Shown: positions 6,546-12,926, numbered from the stretch's first letter. The stretch: DNA of 12,926 nucleotides from Tardiphaga sp. (GCA_014377915.1 JACMOT010000301.1:1-12926), one strand, 5' to 3'. The notes: generated by a model not told the origin, from the sequence alone. Program-made: numbers and translations.

Positions 6546-7709
6546 TTACTCCGCCAGTTCGCGCATCACCTTGATCAGGTCGGATTTGCCCTCAAAACCG
6601 ATGCCCGGCAGCTCCGGCATGGTAATATGGCCGTCGATCACCTTCACACTGTCCGGGAAACCGCCATAGGGCTGAAACAGGTCGGGGTAGCTTTCATTGC
6701 CGCCGAGACCGAGACCAGCCGCGATGTTGAGCGACATCTGGTGGCCGCCATGCGGGATGCAGCGCGTCGGTGACCAGCCGAATTGCTCGAGCACGTCGAG
6801 CGTGCGCAGATATTCCACCAGACCATAGGATAGCGCGCAGTCGAATTGCAGCCAGTCACGGTCCGGCCGCATGCCGCCATAGCGCAACAGGTTGCGCGCA
6901 TCCTGGTGCGAGAACAGGTTCTCGCCAGTCGCCATCGGCCCGGGATAGAATTCGCTCAGCGATGCCTGCAGCGCATAATCGAGCGGATCGCCGACTTCCT
7001 CGTACCAGAACAGCGGATAGTCGCGCAGCATCTTGGCATAGGCGATCGCGGTCTCGAGATCGAGTCGACCATTGGCGTCCACCGCGAGGCGAGCCTCCGC
7101 GCCGATTTCCGTCAGCACCGCCTCGATGCGGCGACGATCCTCGTCGATCGACGCGCCGCCGATTTTCATCTTCACGACGTTGTAGCCGCGGTTGAGATAG
7201 CTGCGCATCTCGGCGCGCAAAGCGTTGTCGTCCTTGCCCGGATAGTAGTAACCGCCGGCGGCATAGACGAACACGCGCGGATCGGCGTCGCGACCCTTGC
7301 TCTCGGCCAGCATGCGGAACAGCGGCTTTCCCGCAATCTTCGCGGTCGCATCCCAGATCGCCATGTCCAGCGTGCCGACGGCGACCGAGCGCTCGCCATG
7401 ACCGCCGGGCTTTTCATTCGACATCATCGCCGCCCAGATTTTATGGGGATCGAGATTGTCGCCATTGTCGTTGAGAAGGGCGCTCGGCTCGGCCTCGAGA
7501 ATGCGATTGGCAAAACGCTCGCGGATCAGCCCGCCCTGGCCATAGCGGCCATTTGAATTGAACCCGTAGCCAACGACGCGGCGGCCGTCCCGGACCACGT
7601 CGGTGACGACGGCCACCAGGCTGGTCGTCATCTTCGAGAAATCGATATAGGCGTTGCGGATCGGCGAGGCGATCGGCTGGGTGATTTCCTTGACGTCGAC
7701 GATGCGCAT
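6546..7709 (-). CDS. tarD: D(-)-tartrate dehydratase-like enzyme, enolase superfamily
   Basis: Probable Mg-dependent dehydratase of the mandelate-racemase subgroup that converts D-tartrate to oxaloacetate. In 387 residues the expected catalytic set is visible: Lys180 and Lys182 in the KxK motif (VVKMKIGG), metal ligands Asp211 (VDANGR), Glu237 (FWYEEVGDP) and Glu263 (ATGENLF), and the general acid/base His320 (CIPHGGHQ). These positions match what I recall of the Bradyrhizobium D-tartrate dehydratase, offset by two residues, and long stretches (YIDFSKMTTSLVAVVTDVVR, AAGGYYYPGK) read the same. The start is at 7709, not the in-frame ATG at 7802, because GAGG lies 7 bases upstream of 7709 and the longer form would invade the regulator's promoter. 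It is divergent from a LysR-type gene, suggesting substrate-controlled expression. A related acid-sugar dehydratase specificity is the main alternative. Confidence 0.87.
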   Translation of the reverse strand: MRIVDVKEITQPIASPIRNAYIDFSKMTTSLVAVVTDVVRDGRRVVGYGFNSNGRYGQGGLIRERFANRILEAEPSALLNDNGDNLDPHKIWAAMMSNEKPGGHGERSVAVGTLDMAIWDATAKIAGKPLFRMLAESKGRDADPRVFVYAAGGYYYPGKDDNALRAEMRSYLNRGYNVVKMKIGGASIDEDRRRIEAVLTEIGAEARLAVDANGRLDLETAIAYAKMLRDYPLFWYEEVGDPLDYALQASLSEFYPGPMATGENLFSHQDARNLLRYGGMRPDRDWLQFDCALSYGLVEYLRTLDVLEQFGWSPTRCIPHGGHQMSLNIAAGLGLGGNESYPDLFQPYGGFPDSVKVIDGHITMPELPGIGFEGKSDLIKVMRELAE

Positions 7710-7766
7710 GGCGGTTTCCTCAAAAGTCGTTGGCGCAGTCCTACGTCTGGACCGGCCGCGACGCCA

Positions 7767-7802
7767 ATGCCATGATCGGGGCTGGTAATGCACGATCGGC
7801 AT
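7767..7802. promoter_or_regulatory. Imperfect dyad, possible LysR-type operator between tarD and the regulator
   Basis: ATGCC (7767-7771) and GATCG (7774-7778) are mirrored by CGATC (7793-7797) and GGCAT (7798-7802), giving an imperfect inverted repeat centred near 7785. It is in the 98-base divergent promoter region, immediately before the regulator's ATG at 7808. LysR-type regulators normally bind a dyad here and often repress themselves. The two-base offset between half-sites makes this tentative. Confidence 0.35.
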
Positions 7803-7807
7803 AGACG

Positions 7808-8698
7808 ATGGAACTGGCCTGGCTGGACGACTTCATCGAACTGGCGGAACGGCTGAGCTTTTCCCGCGCCGCCGAGGCGCGGCACATCACGCAGCCGGCG
7901 TTCAGCCGTCGCATCCAGGCGCTCGAGGCCTGGATCGGCACGCCGCTGTTCCTGCGCTCCACCCACGGCGTGACCTTGACGGCCGCCGGCGCGCATTTGC
8001 GGTCGCGCGCCGACGCGCTGTCGCGGGACGTGCGGCAGTTGCGATCGGAAGCGCTGGAAGTCGCCGGCCGCGAGACCGCCTCGCTCTCCTTCACGGCGAC
8101 GCACGCGCTGTCCTTCACGTTTTTTCCGAGGTGGATCCGCGACCAGGAGCCCGCCTCTCCGCTGGGAACGATCAACCTGATTTCCGACAGCATGGCGGCC
8201 TGCGAGCAGATCATGCTGCGCGGCCGCGCCCAGTTCCTGCTCTGTCACACCCATCGCGACAGCCCCAATCGTCTGGAAAATTCCGGGTTCAGCAGCACGG
8301 CGATTGGCGAGGACGTACTGATGCCGGTGAGCTCGCCGGATGCGAGCGGCGCGCCACAATGGTCACTCGATGCGGCCGCGAAGGCACCGATTCCCTATCT
8401 CGCTTACAGCGCGGATTCCGGGCTGGGCCGGATCGTGGCATCGCACCGGGCGACAAGGCGCGCCCGGCTCGACGCGGTGTTCACCTCGCAACTCGCGGCC
8501 ACGCTGCATTCGCTCGTGCTGGCCGGGCGCGGGATTGCCTGGTTGCCAAAAAGCCTGGTGCTGGATGACCTCGGCAGCGGCCGGCTGGTGCCATGCGGCG
8601 GCAAGCGGTGGCAGATCGCGATGGAGATTAGGCTGTTTCGCCCGGATTCGAATCAGGGCCACCAGGCGGAAGCGTTGTGGGCGCGGCTCGCATGGTGA
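7808..8698 (+). CDS. LysR-type transcriptional regulator, divergent from tarD
   Basis: A 296-residue LysR-type regulator. The N-terminal winged helix-turn-helix covers about 2-62 (WLDDFIELAERLSFSRAAEARHITQPAFSRRIQALEAWIGTPLFLR); a linker helix and a periplasmic-binding-like effector domain (from about 90 to the end) follow. Features such as ATHALSFTFFPRWI, IPYLAYSADSGLGRIV and AGRGIAWLPKSLV resemble, from memory, the HypT/YjiE branch of the family, which in E. coli answers hypochlorite; that does not fix the ligand here. The head-to-head position with tarD suggests that it controls that gene, perhaps with tartrate or a related acid as inducer, which is inference. No clear ribosome site precedes the ATG; the family N-terminus supports this start. 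Confidence 0.92.
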   Translation: MELAWLDDFIELAERLSFSRAAEARHITQPAFSRRIQALEAWIGTPLFLRSTHGVTLTAAGAHLRSRADALSRDVRQLRSEALEVAGRETASLSFTATHALSFTFFPRWIRDQEPASPLGTINLISDSMAACEQIMLRGRAQFLLCHTHRDSPNRLENSGFSSTAIGEDVLMPVSSPDASGAPQWSLDAAAKAPIPYLAYSADSGLGRIVASHRATRRARLDAVFTSQLAATLHSLVLAGRGIAWLPKSLVLDDLGSGRLVPCGGKRWQIAMEIRLFRPDSNQGHQAEALWARLAW

Positions 8699-8735
8699 GA
8701 GCGCCGGTGCGATCAGACCGTCGCTGATGGTGCTA

Positions 8736-8840
8736 TCAACCGCGTGGTCGCGCGGCGACATCCTGCAGCAGGTCGTAGGCATGCGCCAGGAAAACACATG
8801 AGCTCAATACACCAAAACCGATCGTCAACACTTGTACCAT
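8736..8840 (-). CDS. Small 34-residue membrane peptide, function unknown
   Basis: The frame encodes MVQVLTIGFGVLSSCVFLAH and ends AYDLLQDVAARPRG. Residues 3-21 are a single hydrophobic helix, followed by a short polar C-terminal tail. The start at 8840 is favoured because AAGGA lies 8 bases upstream; an alternative ATG at 8849 adds MRA. I do not recognise the family with certainty, although short 'TIG-G-LS--VF-AHA-D' peptides seem familiar from Bradyrhizobium genomes. It is convergent with the LysR gene (stops 37 bases apart). A sigma-54-like element lies about 95 bases upstream. It could be a small inner-membrane protein or a leader peptide. Existence is supported by ribosome site and hydrophobic pattern only. 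Confidence 0.5.
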   Translation of the reverse strand: MVQVLTIGFGVLSSCVFLAHAYDLLQDVAARPRG

Positions 8841-8934
8841 CGCACGCATCCTTACGCCCCGCGTCGACGTAAACAGCATGGCGCCGCGCACAGTCAACGA
8901 CAAGCGAACGGCGCATCTTTTATCGGACTCAGGG

Positions 8935-8950
8935 TGCGGCTTTCGTGCCA
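8935..8950 (-). promoter_or_regulatory. Possible sigma-54 (-24/-12) promoter
   Basis: The minus strand reads TGGCACG (8950-8944), AAAG, CCGCA (8939-8935). The -24 half is a perfect match to the TGGCACG consensus and the essential GG-N10-GC spacing is kept; the -12 half CCGCA matches TTGCA at three of five bases. It points toward the 34-residue ORF, with a leader of about 85 bases. No activator site was recognised, so it may be chance. Confidence 0.3.
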
Positions 8951-9038
8951 CGGCACGCATCGGCGTTGATCGCAAACGTCGTACGACAAATCTTGTTGGG
9001 GCCACACTTTCACCCGTCTCGCGCGTTAACCAAGGCGG

Positions 9039-9254
9039 ATGAATGACGATGGGGACAGCGGCTTGGCGTATCTGATCACGGCGAAGCGCGACAACGCGAC
9101 GATGAAGAGCGAGCGAAGCAGCGTCTTGATCGCGCTGGCAAAGGCCCGGGTCTGGAACAGCGAAGGCTGGGATGTATTGATCACGGACGGCCACGGAACG
9201 GAATTTCCACCGCGGGATTTCGAGCGTCTGGAAAAATTATACGCCCCGCATTGA
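9039..9254 (+). CDS. Small 71-residue hypothetical protein
   Basis: The frame encodes a mildly polar, soluble protein: MNDDGDSGLAYLITAKRD, then a central helix SSVLIALAKARVWNSEGWDVLITD and an end FERLEKLYAPH. No signal peptide, membrane helix or cysteine motif is seen. The middle part (ALAKAR.W.SEGW.V..TD) looks like a genuine folded unit and resembles short uncharacterised proteins I recall from bradyrhizobia, but I cannot name a family. The start is uncertain: AAGGCGG directly abuts the ATG at 9039, too close for a normal ribosome site, and an in-frame TAA lies at 9027-9029, so a longer form is excluded. A start at the TTG at 9063 is possible. The gene stands alone, between the small membrane peptide (divergent) and the tRNA. 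Confidence 0.6.
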   Translation: MNDDGDSGLAYLITAKRDNATMKSERSSVLIALAKARVWNSEGWDVLITDGHGTEFPPRDFERLEKLYAPH

Positions 9255-9559
9255 TCGTATTGTTGTCGGTTTTGGCGCGCGAGCGGCGCCGCGAAATGTG
9301 GCGATACTCATCGACAGCACGGCTTGGCGGGAGAACCCGAGTTTCGCGTCTCGGTGGTCCTGATCTGCGCCTCGTAGCCGCACCGTGACGTTTTCAATGG
9401 GTGCGAGAGCGACGAAGCTCAGTCGGAGCGTGGGATGCAGCTTGGGACTTCGGCCATGATTCCGACGCCGCGGCCGATGAATTTGATCCGCGAGTGGATT
9501 TCGAGCCATGAACCGGTCGATGCCTGGAGGTGGGCCTCGACCAAATTTTCTCGCTCGTT
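9255..9559. other. Intergenic stretch without a supportable gene
   Basis: Both strands carry short open frames (for example 9237-9509 minus) but none has a ribosome site, a recognisable motif or a plausible composition, and frames reaching into 9590-9676 are translations of the tRNA. I see no repeat or strong promoter. It may be decayed coding DNA or the tRNA 3' flank. Confidence 0.5.
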
Positions 9560-9584
9560 CCTTTCAAACCCGAGAGTTGAAAGG
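9560..9584 (-). terminator. Hairpin downstream of tRNA-Leu
   Basis: CCTTTCAA (9560-9567) and TTGAAAGG (9577-9584) are perfect reverse complements around a 9-base loop. On the minus strand the hairpin starts 6 bases after the encoded CCA of the tRNA, the usual place for a terminator. It is followed by AACGAGCGAG, with no T-tract, so it may instead be a processing signal. Confidence 0.45.
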
Positions 9585-9589
9585 GGTGG

Positions 9590-9676
<87 letters not shown>

Positions 9677-9700
9677 ATGCCGCTAGGGGCATGGACGCGG

Positions 9701-9729
9701 TTAGTAGGGATCGGTTACGCGATTGTCAA
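9701..9729 (-). promoter_or_regulatory. Sigma-70 type promoter of tRNA-Leu
   Basis: On the minus strand a perfect -35 box TTGACA (9729-9724) is followed by a 17-base spacer and TACTAA (9706-9701), a three-of-six -10 box. Transcription would start near 9694, leaving about 18 bases before the mature tRNA. That leader contains the inverted repeat CATGCC (9676-9681) / GGCATG (9688-9693), which could matter for RNase P processing. Confidence 0.6.
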
Positions 9730-9839
9730 ATTGTTCGGTGCGAACCAAATCCGCTGTACAGCTCGGCGCCGTTGGCGTATCGCGAAATGGCCCAGATACC
9801 CGCTTTTGTCCCTCGGGACCGACTTCAAGGAACCGCTCC

Positions 9840-10808
9840 ATGGCAGCGCCCATCGACACCCTCGTCACGGTCTTCGGCGGATCCGGTTTCCTCGGTCGGC
9901 ACGTCGTCCGCGCGCTGGTGAAACGCGATTACCGGGTCCGGGTCGCAGTGCGCCGGCCGGAGCTCGCCGGCCACCTGCAGCCGCTCGGCAAGGTTGGGCA
10001 AATCCACGCGGTGCAGGCAAATCTGCGCTATCCGGCCTCGATCACGGCGGCGATGCGCGACGCCAGCGTGGTGGTCAATCTGGTCGGAATCCTGACCGAA
10101 AGCGGCAAGCAGAGCTTTGACGCCGTGCAGGCGCGGGGCGCCAGCGCCATCGCGCAGGCCGCCAGCGCCATCGCCGCGCGGATGGTGCATGTGTCGGCGA
10201 TCGGCGCCGACGCCAACTCCGAATCAGGCTACGCCCGCGCCAAGGCCGCCGGCGAGCAGGCGGTGCTGGAAGCGGTACCGTCGGCGACCGTGCTGCGACC
10301 GTCGGTGGTGTTCGGCCCCGAGGATCTGTTCACCAACCGATTCGCCGGGCTCGCCCGGATCGCGCCGGTAATGCCGCTGTTCGGCGCCGAGACCCGGCTG
10401 CAGCCGGTCTATGTCGGCGACGTCGCCACCGCGGTGGCCGACGCGGTCGATGGCAAGACCAAGGCCGGCGCCACCTACGAGCTCGGCGGCCCGGAAGTGC
10501 TGACCATGCGCCAGATCCTCCAGATCATCCTGGCGACCATCGAGCGCAAGCGCGTGCTGCTGCCGGTGCCGTTCGGGATCGCCAAGCTGCAATCCTATCT
10601 GCTGCAATTCGCGCCCGGCGCGCTGAAGCTGACGCCGGACCAGGTGGTGATGCTGCAGGTCGACAATGTCGTGTCGGAAGCGGCCAAGGCCGCCGGACTG
10701 ACGCTGGAAGGCCTCGGCATCGCCCCGGATTCGCTGGAAGCGATCGCCCCGCAATATCTGTGGCGCTTTCGCTCCACCGGCCAGTTCGCGCATAACGGCT
10801 CGCATTGA
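9840..10808 (+). CDS. NDUFA9-type atypical short-chain dehydrogenase/reductase
   Basis: An NAD(P)-binding Rossmann protein of 322 residues of the kind annotated 'complex I NDUFA9 subunit family protein', an atypical SDR related to a mitochondrial complex I accessory subunit. The nucleotide motif is VTVFGGSGFLGRHVV (Gly-rich loop at 13-19). VVVNLVGILTE (77-87) is the typical fourth strand, and SGYARAKAAGE gives Tyr131 and Lys135 in the YxxxK arrangement; LRPSVVFGPED follows. Residues 221-322 form the C-terminal substrate lobe. It may act in quinone or lipid redox metabolism; a real complex I role in bacteria is not established by the sequence. The start at 9840 has AAGGA 9 bases upstream; the open frame extends upstream to 9723 but that part is not like the family. 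It is convergent with uppP. Confidence 0.9.
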   Translation: MAAPIDTLVTVFGGSGFLGRHVVRALVKRDYRVRVAVRRPELAGHLQPLGKVGQIHAVQANLRYPASITAAMRDASVVVNLVGILTESGKQSFDAVQARGASAIAQAASAIAARMVHVSAIGADANSESGYARAKAAGEQAVLEAVPSATVLRPSVVFGPEDLFTNRFAGLARIAPVMPLFGAETRLQPVYVGDVATAVADAVDGKTKAGATYELGGPEVLTMRQILQIILATIERKRVLLPVPFGIAKLQSYLLQFAPGALKLTPDQVVMLQVDNVVSEAAKAAGLTLEGLGIAPDSLEAIAPQYLWRFRSTGQFAHNGSH

Positions 10809-10810
10809 AA

Positions 10811-10903
10811 CCGTAAGGTGGGCAACGGCGCGCTTGCGCCGTGCCCACGCATGTCAGCGCGTGGTGAAAGACGTGGGCACGCCTCGCTTTGCCCACGCTA
10901 CGG
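10811..10903. repeat. Bradyrhizobial-type palindromic intergenic repeat, likely two-way terminator
   Basis: There are two hairpins. The first pairs GTGGGCA (10818-10824) and CGGCGC (10826-10831) with GCGCCG (10836-10841) and TGCCCAC (10842-10848), with one bulged A and a 4-base loop. The second pairs GTGGGCA (10873-10879) with TGCCCAC (10890-10896). The outer edges CCGTAAGGTGGGCA (10811-10824) and TGCCCACGCTACGG (10890-10903) are also inverted copies (12 of 14 bases). It fills the 116-base gap between convergent genes. The GTGGGCA/TGCCCAC core is typical of repeats I recall from many Bradyrhizobium intergenic regions. Confidence 0.75.
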
Positions 10904-10924
10904 CTCTCGGAGTTTGTTGCCGCC

Positions 10925-11734
10925 TCAATAGCCCAGCGCCAGCGCGATCAGGCCGAGGGTGCCGACGATGACGCGCCACCATGCGAACAGCGTGAAGCCG
11001 TGCCGGGTGACGTAGCCGAGGAAGCTCTTCACCACGATGATCGCGGTGATGAACGAGACCACGAAGCCGATCGCGATGATGAAACCGTGGTCGATCGATA
11101 GCTCGGCACGGCTCTTGTAGAGATCGTAGACAAAGGCGCCGACCATGGTCGGAATCGCCAGAAAGAACGAAAACTCCGCCGCCGCGCGCTTGTCCGCGCC
11201 GAGCAGCATCGCGCCGACGATGGTGGCGCCGGAGCGCGATACGCCCGGGACCATGGCCAGGCACTGCGCGAAGCCGATCTTCAGAAACATCGGCAGCGGG
11301 AACGTGGTGGCGTCATCGTGGACCGGATCGAGATCGAGCTGATCGACCCACAGCAGGATCGCGCCGCCAACAATCAGCGAGAAACACACCACCCACGGAT
11401 TGAACAGATAGCTTTTGACGTAACCGCCGAAGGCAGCGCCAATCACCGCGGCCGGCAGGAAGGCGACCAGCACCCCGATCACGAAGCGCCGCGCCGCGAC
11501 GTCGCCGCTGAACAGGCCTTGCGCGATGTGCAACAATTTGCCGAAGTAGATCGCGAGAATGGCGAGAATGGCGCCAAGCTGGATCAGCACCGCAAAACTT
11601 TTCCAGAAACTGTCCTCGCCGAGATCGAAGAACCGCCCGGCGAGCAGCAGATGGCCGGTGGAAGAAACCGGAAGGAACTCGGTGACGCCCTCGACGATAC
11701 CGAGAATCACCGCCCTGATCGCATCAGACATCAT
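10925..11734 (-). CDS. uppP: Undecaprenyl-diphosphatase UppP/BacA
   Basis: UppP is an integral inner-membrane phosphatase that recycles undecaprenyl diphosphate to the monophosphate carrier used for peptidoglycan and other envelope polymers; extra copies give bacitracin resistance. The 269 residues are almost wholly hydrophobic, with seven or eight membrane segments. The two BacA signature regions are intact: [18 protein letters not shown] (12-29, with Glu15, Glu19, Ser24-25 and His28) and [12 protein letters not shown] (161-172, with Arg167). The start could be either of two adjacent ATGs (11734 or 11731). It is convergent with the NDUFA9-type gene and divergent from the FzlA-like gene (206 bases between starts). 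Confidence 0.97.
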   Translation of the reverse strand: MMSDAIRAVILGIVEGVTEFLPVSSTGHLLLAGRFFDLGEDSFWKSFAVLIQLGAILAILAIYFGKLLHIAQGLFSGDVAARRFVIGVLVAFLPAAVIGAAFGGYVKSYLFNPWVVCFSLIVGGAILLWVDQLDLDPVHDDATTFPLPMFLKIGFAQCLAMVPGVSRSGATIVGAMLLGADKRAAAEFSFFLAIPTMVGAFVYDLYKSRAELSIDHGFIIAIGFVVSFITAIIVVKSFLGYVTRHGFTLFAWWRVIVGTLGLIALALGY

Positions 11735-11760
11735 GCTGTTGGTCCGTTCCCAAATATCGT

Positions 11761-11836
11761 CCGGCCTGAAAAAGCCGGGTTCTTCTCGCCTATTCCCCGC
11801 ATGGCTGCAATCGCAAAAACCGGCAAATCGCCGGTT
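11761..11836. repeat. Two small inverted repeats between uppP and the FzlA-like gene
   Basis: CCGGC (11761-11765) pairs with GCCGG (11774-11778) around CTGAAAAA. AACCGGC (11818-11824) pairs with GCCGGTT (11830-11836) around AAATC. Both lie in the shared promoter region of two divergent genes, so termination is unlikely; they may be leader structures or remnants of a repeat. Confidence 0.4.
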
Positions 11837-11894
11837 GCCTCGCGCGCTCGCTTCGCTAGTTTGGCGCGCTCCGGTGGACCCGCCTACCGATGGT

Positions 11895-11926
11895 CAAAAC
11901 GAGACGTTTTGTTAACGACCGCATAA
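11895..11926. promoter_or_regulatory. Palindrome and CtrA-like site upstream of the FzlA-like gene
   Basis: CAAAACG (11895-11901) and CGTTTTG (11905-11911) form a perfect 17-base dyad around AGA. It is directly followed by TTAA (11912-11915), seven bases, and ATAA (11923-11926), one mismatch from the CtrA consensus TTAA-N7-TTAA. The pair ends 14 bases before the ATG at 11941, where a repressor or CtrA could block or start transcription. Sequence match only. Confidence 0.35.
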
Positions 11927-11940
11927 CTATCAAGGCCCTC

Positions 11941-12633
11941 ATGTACACGCTCTACCATCATGCGTTCTGCCCGCATTCACGATTCGTCCGGCTGGTGCTC
12001 GGCGAATACGGGCTCGACCTCAAGCTGATCGAGGAACGCAGCTGGGACCGGCGCGAGGGTTTTCTGGCGCTGAATCCGGCGGGAACCACGCCGGTATTGC
12101 TCACCGAGGGCTTTCCGCCGATTCCGAACGCGGCGATCATCGCGGAATATCTCGACGAAGCGCATGGCCAGCAGATGCGCGACCGCCGGCTGCTGCCGGT
12201 GGCGATGGCGGGGCGCATCGAGGTGCGCCGGCTGATGGCCTGGTTCAATGAAAAGTTCTTCGAGGAGGCCTCGGGTCCGCTGGTCAACGAGCGAATCTAC
12301 AAGCGCTTCATCAGCGAGGACGCCGGCGGCGGCGCGCCGGCGATGGACGTGATTCGCGCCGCCACCGCCAATGTGCGCTATCATCTGGCCTATATTGGCT
12401 GGCTGGCGCGGACGCGGAACTTTCTCGCCGGCGACCGGCTGAGCTATGCGGACCTGGTCGCGGCGGCGCATCTGTCGACGATCGATTATCTGGGCGACGT
12501 GCCATGGAGCGAGGACGACGCAGCGAAGGCGTGGTACGCGCGGGTGAAATCCCGCCCGTCGTTCCGTCCGCTGCTGAGCGAATGGCTGGCCGGCGTGCCG
12601 GCATCGCGGACCTATGTGGACCTGGATTTCTGA
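11941..12633 (+). CDS. fzlA: Glutathione-S-transferase-fold protein, probable FtsZ-associated FzlA
   Basis: In 230 residues the N-terminal thioredoxin-like domain (1-75: MYTLYHHAFCPHSRFVRLVLGE, then FLALNPAGTTPVLL and AAIIAEYLDEAHG) and the all-helical C-terminal domain (from about 88; NFLAGDRLSYADLVAAAHLSTIDYLG is the usual GST N-capping region) are complete. Three traits point to FzlA, the alphaproteobacterial GST relative that binds FtsZ and promotes constriction, rather than a catalytic GST. They are Trp35 in the EERSWDRREGF loop, the terminal YVDLDF and the queG neighbour, as I recall for this family. The start at 11941 was chosen because AAGG lies 6 bases upstream and the GST strand begins at MYTLY; an in-frame ATG at 11890 adds 17 unlikely residues. 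A generic GST is the alternative. Confidence 0.72.
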   Translation: MYTLYHHAFCPHSRFVRLVLGEYGLDLKLIEERSWDRREGFLALNPAGTTPVLLTEGFPPIPNAAIIAEYLDEAHGQQMRDRRLLPVAMAGRIEVRRLMAWFNEKFFEEASGPLVNERIYKRFISEDAGGGAPAMDVIRAATANVRYHLAYIGWLARTRNFLAGDRLSYADLVAAAHLSTIDYLGDVPWSEDDAAKAWYARVKSRPSFRPLLSEWLAGVPASRTYVDLDF

Positions 12634-12639
12634 GACGTC

Positions 12640-12803
12640 CTGTTGTTCCCCGGACGCTGCGCAGCGCGTCGCGCTCGAGACGTGGTGCGCGGCGGGTCCG
12701 GGGTCCCGATAACGTCAGCAACCGGGATTCCGGTTCCGCGCGGCACCGTTTCGGACGATGCTGCGCATCGTCGCTCACGCTGCGGCGCGCCCGGGACACG
12801 AGT
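12640..12803. repeat. Repeat-like spacer with inverted arms before queG
   Basis: CCCCGGAC (12648-12655) and GTCCGGGG (12696-12703) are perfect inverted copies; GCTGCGCAGC (12656-12665) is a self-palindrome just inside the left arm, and GATGCTGCGCATC-type and CCGGGATTCCGG motifs follow. The wording TTGTTCCCCGGACGC ... GGTCCGGGGTCCC ... CCGGGACACGAG is like extragenic repeats I recall from bradyrhizobia. Open frames here have no support as genes. Confidence 0.5.
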
Positions 12804-12814
12804 ATGGGTTCGTG

Positions 12815-12926
12815 ATGGACTTCGAGAATTTATCGCTTAGAGACGCCCTCACAAAGGAAGCCCGCTCACTCGGCTTCGACGCCATCGGCATCACCGATCC
12901 GGATGCGATCGCCGGTGTGCGCGCGC
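12815..12926 (+). CDS. queG: Epoxyqueuosine reductase QueG, N-terminal fragment
   Basis: QueG reduces epoxyqueuosine to queuosine in tRNA, the last step of this wobble-base modification, using cobalamin and iron-sulfur clusters. Only 37 codons are inside the window: MDFENLSLRDALTKEARSLG followed by FDAIGITDPDAIAGV. The pattern 'L...L...A..LGFDAIGIT.PDAI' is the typical N-terminus; the cobalamin and cluster-binding parts lie beyond the window. The start at 12815 is tentative: no good ribosome site is seen, and an in-frame GTG directly precedes it (12812). It follows the FzlA-like gene by 181 bases of repeat-like DNA, on the same strand. Confidence 0.85.
   Translation, partial: MDFENLSLRDALTKEARSLGFDAIGITDPDAIAGVRA

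Noticed and set aside
7628..8359. Minus-strand open frame overlapping both tarD and the LysR gene
   Set aside because: It runs antisense through the LysR coding region and in the wrong frame through tarD; both real genes have full motif support.
12504..12840. Plus-strand frames at the end of the FzlA-like gene and through the spacer
   Set aside because: Arg-rich shadow frames over a real gene and a repeat-like spacer; no ribosome site or motif.

Overview
The window looks like a chromosomal core region of a high-GC alphaproteobacterium, most likely a member of the Bradyrhizobium/Rhodopseudomonas/Tardiphaga group (Nitrobacteraceae). The reasons are the gene order rnd-lptC-lptA-lptB-rpoN-hpf-ptsN, a long-form Hpf, an enolase-superfamily protein that reads almost like the D-tartrate dehydratase described from Bradyrhizobium, an FzlA-like protein next to queG, and intergenic palindromes built on GTGGGCA/TGCCCAC. 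This is inferred from recognised protein families; no database search was possible.

The left half (1-6458, all on the minus strand, so transcription runs right to left) is the conserved lipopolysaccharide-transport/sigma-54 block. In order of transcription it holds an RNase D-like exonuclease, lptC and lptA (4-base overlap), lptB (after a 193-base gap), rpoN, hpf and ptsN (cut by the left window edge). LptC, LptA and LptB belong to the machine that carries lipopolysaccharide to the outer membrane. RpoN, Hpf and PtsN link nitrogen/carbon signalling with ribosome hibernation. The hpf-ptsN gap holds two perfect inverted repeats (10- and 12-base arms), which are the most structured non-coding DNA in the window.

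The middle (6546-9254) is accessory metabolism: a tarD-like acid-sugar dehydratase (minus) is divergent from a LysR-type regulator (plus), with a dyad in the shared 98-base promoter region. Two small genes of unknown function follow: a 34-residue membrane peptide behind a sigma-54-like element, and a 71-residue soluble protein. A 335-base stretch without a supportable gene then leads to tRNA-Leu(CAG), which has its own promoter and encodes its CCA end.

The right part (9840-12926) holds an NDUFA9-type atypical SDR (plus) convergent with uppP/bacA (minus), separated by a bradyrhizobial-type palindromic repeat that can act as a two-way terminator. An FzlA-like glutathione-S-transferase-fold protein (plus), a second repeat-like spacer and the first 37 codons of queG (plus) complete the window. 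UppP (cell-wall lipid carrier recycling) and FzlA (division) both concern the envelope, but they are divergent and not an operon.

No phage, transposase, CRISPR array, toxin-antitoxin or defence system was seen. The window is mostly ordinary core genome; the points worth a second look are regulatory palindromes, small ORFs and lineage-specific protein extensions.
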